Of a stretch of 32,716 nt of DNA, positions 1 to 10,341 are shown piece after piece. Origin of the DNA: Silene noctiflora (Eukaryota > Streptophyta > Magnoliopsida > Caryophyllales > Caryophyllaceae); NCBI GenBank assembly GCA_009801015.1, contig VHZZ01000448.1:11420-44135 (forward strand). Direction: 5' to 3'. The notes beneath the pieces were generated by a model, which was given only the letters and a program-made list of their open reading frames with translations, was not told the origin of the DNA and did no database searches. The position numbers and the translations under genes are program-made. Position 1 is the stretch's first letter, and every line of letters begins with the position of its first letter.

Positions 1-1179
1 AATCCTATACTTTTTACTCATAAAAATGACATTTTTTAAGAAATTTGTATCAATTTTATAGTGATGTCTAACACTAAAATAATAATATGTAAAACATAAT
101 ACATAAACTATAAGGGTAAAAATATAATTGAAATATTTATATTTTTAATTAACAAAATATATAAATTAAATAAATGTTCAAACAATATTAATGTAAATCA
201 TGACAATTGTAAGATAAATTATAATTAATTATATTGATTATTATTCTTTAATTAACTTAAAATTGGATTAAAGTATATTTGTAATTTTTTTAATAAGAAA
301 ACGGAAGCCCGCTAGCCCGCGGNNTACCCGGCCCGCAAGAAAAGGGCGGGTACGGACACAACGTTAGGCCCGTTTAAGCGGACGGGCCTTACTCTACTTT
401 GACCCGTTGGGTAGAATTATTCATTTTGGCCTGCCCCGTGTCCGGCCCGAACCCGAAAATGATCAGCTCTAAATTGTTGGGTATGGGTAATAAATTTTGT
501 ATTTCCGAACCTACATGGACTCTACTTTGACAATTAGTTTTGATTCCCAACCAAAACAACAATTTTTTTTTTTTCTTTTGAACATTTTTTCTAAAAAAGA
601 TTCAAATGTGAATGTATGAAATCAATCAAATTATATAAAAGTCAGGTCATGGGTACAAATAAATGAATAGGGGTTCAAAGAGTGTAGGGGTTGATGATGA
701 AGTAATGCCTAGGTAAGGGTCAAGTCCTTCAGGTCCCGTGACCAGCTTAGGTTGGACTAGCGAGCTCTCGCTATTTATTAGGGTAAGATTATTGATAACT
801 TTGGTAAATCTCGAGACAAAATTCACTCAACACTATCAATAATCTAACGAATTCTTGACAACGTCTTAAGTTAGAGTCTTGGAAATCCAAAACTCAACTT
901 AAGACTCTTGTAGAGTTTTGACACAATCCACTAGGCACTTCTTCCAATTAATAATTGACATGTGTAACTCTTTTGCTTTTCATTTTTTTTATATAAATTG
1001 AAAAAAATATGTAGGGTAAAAAGTAAAGTGTGAGGACCAAATGTCACAATCTTTTTAATAAAGTATAACCATTTAATGACAAAATGTTATAATTAAAACC
1101 GTCACTTTTTGCCCTAAAAGTGATGGTAACATTTTCACCAAAAAATAGAAGTAATATTTTATCGTAAAATAGCTACATT
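1..1179. other. Non-coding, AT-rich flank
   Basis: No plausible gene is seen. The stretch is mostly AT-rich, apart from a GC-rich repeat fragment near 300-480. Two ambiguous bases (N) occur at 323-324. Reading frames here are short and have no family resemblance. Confidence 0.6.
301..480. repeat. GC-rich CCCG/GGCC repeat fragment
   Basis: Within strongly AT-rich surroundings this block is full of GGCCCG and CCCGC words in both orientations, for example around 311-345 and 368-388. Such blocks are common in dispersed plant repeats. I see no clear terminal inverted repeats or target duplications, so the element class is unknown. The two N bases fall inside it, which suggests it was hard to assemble. 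Confidence 0.35.
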
Positions 1180-1350
1180 CAGTGGTAGAGCTGGGGGGCT
1201 AGCAGGGGCGGCCGCCCCCCTGGCGGTTGAGTTTTTCGAAGTTTTTAGTTAAATTTTTCGAACTGTTTTCGAGTGTCTCTTATATTTTTACTCATCCGCC
1301 CTCCCTAAAAAAATTTGCTCCCCTGAACTCAAATCCTAGCTTCGCCACTG
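1180..1350. mobile_element. Small hAT-like non-autonomous element
   Basis: The 171 bp element begins CAGTGGTAGAGCT and ends in AGCTTCGCCACTG, so its ends are imperfect inverted repeats of the CAGTGG(C/T)(G/A)(A/G)AGC type. Flanking octamers GCTACATT (1172-1179) and ACTATATT (1351-1358) match at 6 of 8 positions, as expected for an old 8 bp hAT target duplication. There is no coding capacity. The interior is GC-rich at the left end. The class assignment rests on the ends and the duplication length. Confidence 0.6.
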
Positions 1351-1577
1351 ACTATATTTGTTCCGTGTTATTTCAGATGGGAAATAGTATGAAATAAGAA
1401 TTTGCACAATCCTAAATACAGAAATCAAACACCAAGATAAATGACCAAGTTGGTCCATTTTGACGAGTATGAGTATGACATTTAAACTTGATGATGATAC
1501 GACACTCATGACCTGAGGCTTGCTTATAAGGTGCGCCCGTTGGTTCACTTTAGTAACTCAAAAGATAGTCACAAATA

Positions 1578-1760
1578 CAAATTCTTATTTAAGACGGATG
1601 TTTTCGTTTTAATCTTAAGATGGGTTACATATCACACATATGACAAGAATATGATATATTTAGATTAGCAATATGTTTATCCTATCTATACAAATGGAGT
1701 GTTATTTGACTTGTTTTGTTTTTAACACGGATATAATCCGTCTTAAGGAAGACCTATTTG
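1578..1760. mobile_element. TA-flanked MITE (mariner/Stowaway-type duplication)
   Basis: The 183 bp element has imperfect terminal inverted repeats: it starts CAAATTCTTATTTAAGACGG and ends with the complementary ATCCGTCTTAAGG...CTATTTG. It is bounded by TA at 1576-1577 and TA at 1761-1762, the dinucleotide duplication typical of Tc1/mariner-related MITEs. There is no coding capacity. The ends do not match the classic Stowaway CTCCCTCCGT consensus, so only the superfamily is suggested. Confidence 0.6.
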
Positions 1761-1762
1761 TA

Positions 1763-2480
1763 CTCCGTAAGTAGTAAGACTTCCAATTAATCGGTTTCAT
1801 GTTTCAATGCAACAGTGAGGTTGTATGTTCAAATCTTATAATGCGCAACAACAAATCTTAAATTGTCGACGAGACGATGTAATATTGTACTCTTGAGAGT
1901 ACTATATGATAATTAACCCTTTTATCAAATTGAAATTGGTATATTCTACTACATGATATTTCTAGTTTTTTTTTCCCGTTTATTTTACGGTATGCCCCTT
2001 GTTGCTAACATAACTGTACTTTGATTGCCCATACTCTCGATTACGAGTTCTGAAAGTGGTGATATGGTTTTCAAACCAAAGATCGTACAAAGACGATCAA
2101 ATAGGGAATAAATATCGTCACTTTATGAACTCAAAATATTGTCACTTTCTAAATCCCAAAAAATAATTACATTTTAAATTCCTAGCTGAGAGATGTGGTT
2201 AGGTAAAATTTATTCGGTTAAAAAATATACCGAATCACAACTCCTACCACGAGTTATGAAAATGACAATATTCGAGTCGAATATCCCGTAACTAATTTGA
2301 AAAATAAATCATCATCCTAAAAACTTTTGATCATGAGTCACCACTCACCAATTATAACATAACAAAATTCAATTTTCTTTTCTAAAAAAAAAGAAACACT
2401 TTAGAAAAAGAAAAAAATATACGGAGTAATTTTTATATAGAATATTCTATTAAAATTTTATGGAAAAACCTAAGATAGGC
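1763..2480. other. Non-coding stretch upstream of the FPA-like gene
   Basis: No reading frame of interest is seen. A weak tRNA-promoter B-box-like word (TGTTCAAATC) lies near 1827-1836 but has no convincing A box, so no SINE is called. Confidence 0.4.
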
Positions 2481-2485
2481 GGCCA

Positions 2486-2650
2486 CCAATAACCCGTCGA
2501 CGATTATATAACATCACACATACCACGCCATATAACGCATCCACTCATCCTTTCCCTTCTCTCTCTATCCTCTTCATCTCCAAATCAAAATCCCCAATTC
2601 AAAACCCTAACCCTAATCCCCAATTTTTCTCTCTTTTCTCTCCACAAATC
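2486..2650 (+). promoter_or_regulatory. Core promoter and leader of the FPA-like gene
   Basis: A CCAAT word (2486-2490) precedes a good TATA box, TATATAA (2505-2511). The following ~100 bases are a CT-rich leader without any ATG. A double telo-box, AAACCCTAACCCTAA, sits at 2602-2616, a motif common near plant housekeeping gene starts. The first ATG after this is the start codon at 2651. The transcription start is inferred to lie near 2535-2545. Confidence 0.55.
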
Positions 2651-5600
2651 ATGTCGATGAACTCAAGAAAGCAAGGTTACGGATCCGATACCGCATCGAG
2701 CCATCTATGGGTCGGAAACTTACCTTTCGATATCTCTGAATCGGAATTAATGGCGTTGTTTGAGAAATACGGTGTTATCGACGGAATTACTTGCTACGCT
2801 TCGCGAAGTTACGCTTTTGTTTATTATAAACTTGTTGAAGATGCTGTTGCTGCTAAAGAAGCTCTTCAAGGTTTTGTTCTTAATGGAAATCCCGTCAAAA
2901 TTGAGTTTGCTAAGCCGGTTTGTTCTCATCTTTTGTCGATTATTTTTTATCGGATCGTTGTATCTTGCGTTTGTAATTACTTTATTTGTTTTGATTGTAC
3001 TCGGTTGAATTGTGGAATTTGTGAATGTTTACGGCTTTTGATACGATTTGATTGCGTTCTTGTTTGCGATAACACGAGGGTAAGACTGCATACATTCGAT
3101 CCCCTACGGTATCCCCACTCCCTCAAAAGTCAATTTATTCTATTTTCACATATTCAAAATTCATCTCGTTATCGAAAAAATTCTATTTTCACATATACGT
3201 TTGTTCAAAATTCATCTCGTTATCGAAAAAACGTATGAGCACGTAATGCCCCTCCTCGCACAAGCCACAACCTTGACGAATAGCGTCAGCCAATGTGTTT
3301 TTGTCTCTCGCAACTTATCAGTTTCATCGGCAAACACATCTTTCTATGACATCATTCTTGTGCAGATGGTGCGCAACATGAACTTTGTTAGTATTACTCA
3401 TACAGGCGGAGTTTTAACTTTACAATTCAATTCAATCTCGTTGCATTATGAACAATGAAATAGAAACTTCATTGATGCTGATAATCACATCTTCAGGATC
3501 GTGTGGCGTGTCAGCTTCAATGACGGTAATAACATAAGAGTAATCGGAAATTGTGATATACTTATTCATTCGTTGCAGATGAGTAAATCTGTAATGGTTC
3601 AATATGGTCTTCTTTAACAGTAATATATTCAGGCAACCATCTTTTCCCCAAGATTGCTTTTGTCGAAGGGTGTGTGAGTGACTCGATAATTGCACTTTCT
3701 TTCAGTATAGGATTTTCATACAAATGACAACAATATAGCATGAATCAATGCAATGCCAGATAGTGTCAATGAAAGAGAACAAGTGAAGCATGATGACAAA
3801 TTAAGAGATACAAAAACAATAAATAAAGAGTTAATATATACTGTAAAATAAATCGAATTGTGGGAATTTTTTTTGAAGAGAGGTAAAAGAGATTTAAATA
3901 AGTAAATGTGTAAATGAGAACTATGTTACTTTGGCGCTTCACTTGGGGACTGTTGCGTTTTCGACATGACTCACAATCCATATGACACAAGTTAGTATCG
4001 TGTCTCCGTCTTTACGACTCGCAGACGATACGGCGTAGGTCACTTGACTTGTCTGACACACCCAATTCAAACACGACTGATTCTTAAAGTGACTTCTAAT
4101 GGTTTAAAAAAAGAAAGAGCGAGAACAGAAACGTAAATGACATCGAGCTGTAACAAAAAACACTTTTAAGAAGAGCAAAGGGGAAGGAGACAGTGTTGGC
4201 TTGTTGCTGGTTAAAGCAAAGAGGATAATGAAGTTTCTTAAATGAGTTGTGTCTATCTCGTAATTGGTCAAGACGCTTACGCGTATTTGCGTGATGCTTA
4301 ATTTTTAAGACAGTGTATTGAACACTTGACACTGTGTCGATTCCCACACTGTCCTGAATGAAAGCTATGAAACTAGGAAGGAGTAAAAACATTTGCAGAG
4401 ATAAAAAAAAAAATAGATATTCAAGTTGGAAAGAAAACAAGTTCAAAGTCAAATTCTCTTCAAATGCATTCTTTTCCTTCCTTCCTCCTTTCCCTTCCGC
4501 CAATCTCCTACTATTGTAAATTTATATCCACATTCAGTCAGTTCTATATGTTTATTCACATTTTCTAGGATGTTCCTGTACCCTTTAGAAGCTTGAGCAT
4601 GTCCAAATTTCGTGTTGCTAACTTGGGCTGCACTTTGTCTTGTTGTCGCTTGACAAAACCATCGTTAAGGGTTTTTCTTCATCTTATGTTTTTTCATCAC
4701 TTTTTTGCTTTTCCCTATCGCCCTCGTCTCCTTTAATTGAGTTTTGCTATTTTTTTATGGCTACATGCTTCCCATCTATCATTTATTCCGTTAGCCTTCA
4801 TTTCCTGTCTAGTTATTTTGCGGAGTTGAGTGATGCACTGATTTTCCTTGGCATGAACATTTTGATTTATCGAAATTTTTGCATCTAGAAAGTCAAGACT
4901 TTTAGATTCTAATCAAGCGATAGATTGGTTGCCACGTGGATAGTGGGATTGGTAATGGAAATGTGTCTTGTGATAGGGGAATAGAAACTCCTGTGTGTGT
5001 GGATTAAAATCTCATCTCTCTTCAGAAATAGATGATGTATCTGCAAAAGTACTTGCAGTTTTTAAAGTATAATATGGTCGTAGTTTTGGTTGCTTATGTG
5101 TTGAAGATTTCTTCAGAGCACATGTTAGATTACATTCATGTCAGTGAAGTAACATTCTAGACTTTTGACTTACAGGCTAAACCCTCAAAACATGTATGGG
5201 TTGGTGGATTCAGCTCAGCAATAACCAAGGAGAAGCTGGAAGAAGAACTAAGTAAATTTGGTGAAATTGAGGACTTCAAGTTCATAAGAGATAGGAATAC
5301 TGCACTTGTTGATTTTGTTAGGGTAGAAGATGCTTCTGCAGCAGTGAAGAGCTTGAATGGGCTGCAAATCGAGGGTGATCATATACGTGTTGATTTTCTT
5401 AGGTCGCATCCTGCAAGAAGGGTAAGTATTTAGCACCAGTTACCTGGCACACTAATTACTCTAAACGGGCCTTTTTAAATGTTTGTTAGGAATGGTTACC
5501 AATGACACGAGATCTGTTTTGATGCACTGACACTTTGTGCGGGATTTTGCTGTATTGGCTACAGGAACAAACTGATTTTATTGAGATGGGGAGTGCACAA

Positions 5601-8594
5601 TATAGAGGTGTTGGTGGTTTTGATTCATCATGGATTAACCCTGACATTGCAAGGAATTACCCGGAGTCAAGGCATAAGAGACCACAGGTATATTGCAATA
5701 TTGGTCCATACTATTGGTATTTGATTCTCATGACCTCTTGGCTAGATTATGCTGTCTTGTTACGCGAGCTGGGATTGCAAGCAAATATTTTTTTTCTTTA
5801 CCTTGTAGATGGCTTGATGCTAGAAGGGATCATGGGTAGATGCTTAGATGCTTAGCACAGATTATAATTGTTCTTTTTCCTTTCTCAGCCATTTCAATCA
5901 GCTGGAGGACGTAAAGGGGATAATCCCAGTAAGGTCTTGTGGGTTGGATACCCTCCTTCAGTTCAGGTTGATGAGGAAATGCTTCATAACGCCATGATCT
6001 TGTATGGAGAGATTGAAAAAGTAAAATGTTACTATGGAAGAAATTATGCATTTGTTGAGTTCAGAAGCATTGAAGAAGCAAGGCGGGCAAAGGAGGCTTT
6101 GCAAGGAAGACTATTTAATGATCCTCGAATCGCAATAATGTTCTCAAACAGCAGTCTAGCTCCTGGGAAAGAGATTGACCCTAACTTTTCCGGATTTAGA
6201 GGACAGAGGCCTGACGTTTTTGGAAACAAAGCTCCTTTTCGACCACCTCTAATAGATATGTTTCCTCCTGTGGCACCAAATAGCTTCTCTGGACCTAATG
6301 GGAGGCCTGGACGCGGTATGATAAGGCCATTTGGACCTAGAGGAAATTTAGATCCTTTGCTGCCAACCCCAGATTTTCATGATCCTAGTATGCATTCTCC
6401 TAGTGGCATGAGCCAGAGAAAATTGTCTCCTTCTGCTGCCAATTTGCTCCCCTCCCCTGCTCTTACTGGTAGGTCAGGTCAGAGGACAACTGGATGGGAT
6501 GTCGTTGAGCCTCATGTTCCTGCTAGAGAACTAAAGAGGTCAAGAACTGATGGTCCTTCGTTTCATGACTCTGAGCAATTGGATGAATATGTTGACCAGC
6601 CTTATAGTTCTGGTCCTCCTTTTGGAGGCGGAGCCTTAGCTAGAGGTCATCCTGAAAGTGGATTGGGTATTAGAGATACTGGAGCTGCAAAAGGACTTGG
6701 TCATGGACGTGGCACTGATGATCATATCTGGCGGGGTGTCATTGCGAAAGGTGGAACTCCTGTTTGTCATGCTCGTTGCATTCCTTTGGGAAAAGATATA
6801 GAGTTTGAGCTGTAAGCATTTCTTTGATTATATGAAACTCTTACTCTTTATTTATTTATTTTGATATAGAACTTCATTAGCAAGTGTTATGTGTGACATT
6901 TTCATTTCTTATGGTTTATTATATATTTATATATCTTTGGGCATGCTATTGCCAAAAAAAAAAAAAAAAAAACAGAATCCAAATAGTTTTGTACAACAAG
7001 GTCAGTCGTGGAGAAGTATTTTATCAGCTAGTTTCTGCTGAACAGATTTGAGTGCCAGGAGGTCGAGTTATTAGTTTTCTATTACCAATGCATATATTCT
7101 TTGATGGATAACAAGAAAATGTTAGCACAATATTCAACAGTTCATTATCATAATTTAGTCGTGATGGGACTATCTGAAAGAAGGGAAGTTCTCAGACACT
7201 GAGTGCCATCTCACTTGTCTTTCTGGACAATGTGCACGGTGCCGGTGGTGAGAATTTAAAAAAAAAGCGCAGTTATTTTTCAAGATGTATTTTCTTTCAA
7301 AGAAAACATCCTACTTGTGCTGTGTGCAGTTACATCATCCCTAGATCAACCTGTCTGTTGTTACCTGTCGTAATGTTGAACATTTTGCTTTGTAGGCCCG
7401 TGGTTGTTAATTGCTCTGCAAGAACAGGATTGGATATGCTAGCAAAGCACTACGCTGGGGCTTTAGGGTTTGATATTGTATTCTTTTTGCCTGATAGTTT
7501 TGAAGATTTTGCTAATTATACTGAATTCTTACGGTATCTTGGTTCAAAAAATCGCGCTGGTGTTGCCAAGTTGGATGATGGGACAACATTATTTTTGGTC
7601 CCACCATCTGATTTCCTGACCGATGTTTTGAAAGTAGACGGCCCGGAACGCTTGTACGGAGTTGTCCTTAAGTTGCAACTGACACAACCTGCTGTTACTC
7701 CTTCATTACAACAGTTCCATCAGCCTCTTCCTCCTCAGCAAATAGACAGGCCGATTGTTCCTCAAACACATGAATATGCAGTGCAGAAACCGGAATTTTC
7801 CATTCAAAAAGATTACAGTACCTCCGCACCTCAAGCAGCGATACCTCCGAAAGCAGCATATCCAACTTCATCTGTACCTCAAGCTCAATCTAGTGAGAAC
7901 TTTCCTTCAGCATCAGTACCCGCTCTCTCATTAACAGCCGAGCTGATTGCTTCACTTCAGTCCATCCAGTCAGCGGCTCAATCTTCGACATCCTCACATT
8001 CATGGAATCAACAGCCTCAGGTGCAAGAGCAAACAGGGCAATCATCTCAGCAGTTTGGGATTCAACAATATCCTAATGCACCACCCTTGATAAATAACTT
8101 CCCGTCATTCTCAACGAACCAAAATTTCAGCAGCCACACGGTTCCCCCTGTTCCCGAAAATACGGCTATGCAAAATCATGCTTATAACCGACAGGAGCAG
8201 GGTTCGATTGCTTCCAGGGCCACTCATATGCACCCAATGAGCGCGCAGGGCCAACAGTTTGTTCCGCTAAGTCAGGCTATTCAACGTTATTCTGTGGAGG
8301 TTCCTCATAGTGCTCAGCAGGGTTACGCTTATAGTGTAGCTGATAGTCAGCAGCCCAATAATCCCGGTTCCTATTCCAATCAATTGCATGATGGTAATAA
8401 TTCATCTCGTCCAGAAATTAACTTGCCAGGTTCAATTGGGAATCCAAAGCTGGAGGTACCAAGTTCAGTTGAAAGATTCCAAGCAGGGCCAGCAGGAGTT
8501 AGTCAAGGAACAACAGAGGTTGAGGTTGACAAGAATCAACGGTATCAATCCACGCTGCAATTTGCTGCTAGTCTTCTCCAACAAATACAGCAGA

Positions 8595-8626
<32 letters not shown>

Positions 8627-8656
8627 GGTGGTTCTAATATGGGAAATCAACAGTGA
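2651..8656 (+). CDS. FPA: Flowering time control protein FPA-like (RRM/SPOC)
   Basis: Five exons give 939 aa: 2651-2917, 5176-5421, 5565-5687, 5889-6811 and 7396-8656. All introns are GT-AG; the first three joins are phase 0 and the last is phase 2. Three RRMs are visible at about residues 19-89 (RNP2 LWVGNL, RNP1 SYAFVYY), 95-165 (VWVGG) and 228-300 (LWVGYP, NYAFVEF). A SPOC domain at about 491-613 contains [25 protein letters not shown] and [10 protein letters not shown] long Pro/Gln/Ser-rich tail ends in a polyglutamine run. Arabidopsis FPA has the same domain order and is about 900 aa. The family acts in the nucleus as spen-type RNA-binding proteins that promote proximal poly(A) site choice and flowering through the autonomous pathway. 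The start is the first ATG after a CT-rich leader. The gene looks intact. Orthology is inferred from domain order and wording of the motifs. Confidence 0.94.
3070..3120 (+). repeat. Short fragment resembling an Au-like SINE 3' part
   Basis: The words AACACGAGGGTAAGACTGCA, then CATACATTCGATCCCCT, resemble the GGTAAGGCTGCGTACAT block of Au-type plant SINEs. A better copy of the same block lies at 18961-19087. No tRNA-like head is seen here, so it is at most a truncated remnant. Confidence 0.35.
3138..3231. repeat. Two-copy tandem repeat in FPA-like intron 1
   Basis: Copy 1 (3138-3180, 43 bp) and copy 2 (3181-3231, 51 bp) both start TTCTATTTTCACATAT and end TCATCTCGTTATCGAAAAAA. They differ by an 8-base insertion (ACGTTTGT) in copy 2. 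The near-perfect match suggests a recent local duplication. Confidence 0.85.
6954..6972. repeat. Poly(A) tract in FPA-like intron 4
   Basis: A run of 19 A bases in the 584 bp intron (6812-7395) that splits the SPOC domain. It may be a simple slippage tract or the tail of a decayed retroposon; no element body or flanking duplication was identified. Confidence 0.7.
8588..8626 (+). repeat. CAG/CAA microsatellite encoding polyglutamine
   Basis: Thirteen codons, mostly CAG with one CAA and one AAG, lie near the 3' end of the FPA-like coding sequence and encode the C-terminal glutamine run. The tract is in frame and does not disrupt the protein. Pure CAG stretches are prone to length change between individuals. 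Confidence 0.9.
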
Positions 8657-8990
8657 GGTCCACCCTTTTGCTAGGTAATTTCTTGCAACCCTGTTCTTGC
8701 TATTCTTTGTGTCTATACTATGTTTGGAATTTTGACGTGCTTATTGAATGAGTGTATTGTTTTCTATTCTTTGTGCTCTGTCAAGAGCTGCATCTGGTTT
8801 TTGTTCTTTTGTTAGGGGTATGTGTAGTAGTTACTCTGGTGGCCTGAATTGCCCCGCACATGCCATCACCTGTCAAGTTATCCCCATGTTACTAGACTCG
8901 GTTCACAGTATTTGATGCACGTGTTTGTCTAAGTGTTGGACTCGGCTACTGTCATGGCTTAATAAAGTTTGTCAAATGTCATACCCCTGG
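8657..8990 (+). terminator. Probable 3' UTR and poly(A) region of the FPA-like gene
   Basis: After the TGA at 8654-8656 the sequence is T-rich, and a canonical AATAAA lies at 8961-8966. Cleavage would then fall roughly at 8980-8990. This is inferred from the hexamer only; plant poly(A) signals are loose, and a more distal site beyond 9000 is possible. Confidence 0.4.
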
Positions 8991-10186
8991 CCGAGTGTTG
9001 ACTGTCAGACATGGTACACAAGTTAATATGAAAGAGCAGTGTAACATAGAGCTCACATCCTGATCTAGTTTTTCACGGTTTCTAAGTTCCCCTGTTATTT
9101 TATTTAGTTCTGGGTGATGCAGTGTATATATTCTTTATTTTAGGAGTACGGATTAGGTTGTTCTTGCTACTTTTGTTCTGTCTTGCTGTCTGGGTTTTTG
9201 AGATGCTCTATTGAAGAAATTTGTTCGGTTAGAGTGACTTATAAAAGAACTTGACAGTTCTGGCCTCTGGGATAGATCTGTTTCTGCAGAATTTTTTTTT
9301 GAATTCATACTAATATCACTTGCACCCATAGGATTCTAAGATAGAAGTGAACAAAATGTCTCCTCTAACTCTCTAAGGACTAGCTTTGAATAAATGTGTG
9401 ACTTTTGTTATCTTTACTTGACTTTTTACGTTGTTTTTCAAATAGATAAAGTATTAATTTTTCAAACATACTTGTTTTACAATTTTCATGTTTTTTTATC
9501 TTTATTTGACTTGTTCCATTTTATTTTAAATTGATATTATTTTTTTTTGAAATATTGTTTTACAATTTCGTCGCTAAATCGACAAATTCTTCTCGTGTTT
9601 AACACTAACAGTAGCAATATTTTCCATTTCCCAATTATTTTTGAAATTCACACGTGTTTTCTCATTGCACTTCGATGATTTTGAACAGATATTTGAGTCC
9701 TCTTTTTGTCGTTGCAAGTTAGGTGTCATGTTTCAGTCTAAAAACTCCTCGAGTGCTGAAGGGTGTGTATGTGTTAGTTTATTGCAGAAGACGTGCAGCA
9801 CAAGTTCTGGAATTTAACCAATCCTATAATTTGCTTATAGCTACTCTGCTTTGGCATAAAGATAGAATGTTATTAAAAAAATTATCTTGTTGGTATCGAC
9901 ATGACCCTCTTTTTGACAGTATTTAGACACTTAGGCTCAGGTGGAGAACGTGACCTTTCACACATTAACAAATTAGCCGTGGCCGACACTCTGACACACA
10001 TACTTCTGTCATGTGCACCGAGTCTGAGTAACAAAAGTAAAATGATAGTCTAAATTTTGGTTTGTGGCTTTCTGCTGTGGTCTTGCTCCTTTTTTCCTTG
10101 GTTGTGCTGTAATATTTGTTTTCCCTGCTGAGTTGTATGTGGTTAGGTGCTGCATGTCATACGTACGTAGCAACCAGATGCATGGC
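8991..10186. other. Non-coding stretch
   Basis: T-rich intergenic DNA with several short T runs. I see no gene, tRNA or recognisable element. Reading frames are short and show no family motifs. Confidence 0.5.
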
Positions 10187-10201
10187 TTTATCTTTGTGAT
10201 G

Positions 10202-10325
10202 TTTTTTTTTGTGTGCGTCAAATGAGTTAAAAAGGCAGTGCAATATCAGGGGTAGGATCCGAACTTTTGGGACATATTCTCCACTTCACCCCCATCTTAA
10301 CTACTAGGCTTAAGACTTCTTCGGT
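10202..10325 (-). mobile_element. tRNA-derived SINE with target site duplication
   Basis: The insert is 124 bp on the minus strand. It has an A-box-like TAGTTAAGATGGG (plus 10291-10303), a B box AGTTCGGATCC (plus 10255-10265) with 38 bases between their starts, and a poly(A) tail of 9 seen as T bases at 10202-10210. It is flanked by TTTATCTTTGTGATG (10187-10201) and TTTATTTTTGTGATG (10326-10340), 15 bp duplications with one mismatch. This combination is diagnostic of a SINE inserted by LINE machinery. The family is not named. Confidence 0.88.
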
Positions 10326-10341
10326 TTTATTTTTGTGATGT

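Larger units (their letters stand above)
2918..5175 (+). other. Large first intron of the FPA-like gene
   Basis: This 2258 bp intron separates the first two RRMs. Read-through from exon 1 stays open to a stop at 3236-3238, giving a 195-aa product with only RRM1. Two overlapping AATAAA hexamers lie at 3818-3823 and 3822-3827. It also carries a fragment resembling a SINE 3' region (about 3070-3120) and a 43/51 bp tandem repeat. In Arabidopsis, FPA limits its own expression through poly(A) sites in intron 1; whether that happens here is inference. Confidence 0.7.

Noticed and set aside
2918-3238. Extension of FPA-like exon 1 to a 195-aa protein
   Set aside because: The residues after AKP are unlike FPA and a good donor lies at 2918. 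It is kept only as a possible truncated product of intronic polyadenylation.
3240-3720. Protein-like minus-strand frames in FPA-like intron 1 (for example 3432-3695)
   Set aside because: They contain no motif I recognise and have stops and no splice context; probably a remnant of unknown sequence.
7232-7395. Open frame upstream of FPA-like exon 5, in frame with it, starting at an ATG at 7232
   Set aside because: The 55 codons before 7396 lie in the intron that splits the SPOC domain. Joining 6811 to 7396 gives the family phrase DIEFELPVVVNC without gap, so this is intron read-through.
8388-8678. Alternative frame over the 3' end of the FPA-like gene
   Set aside because: Shadow of the polyglutamine-coding exon, read as serine; the FPA frame continues through with family-like content.
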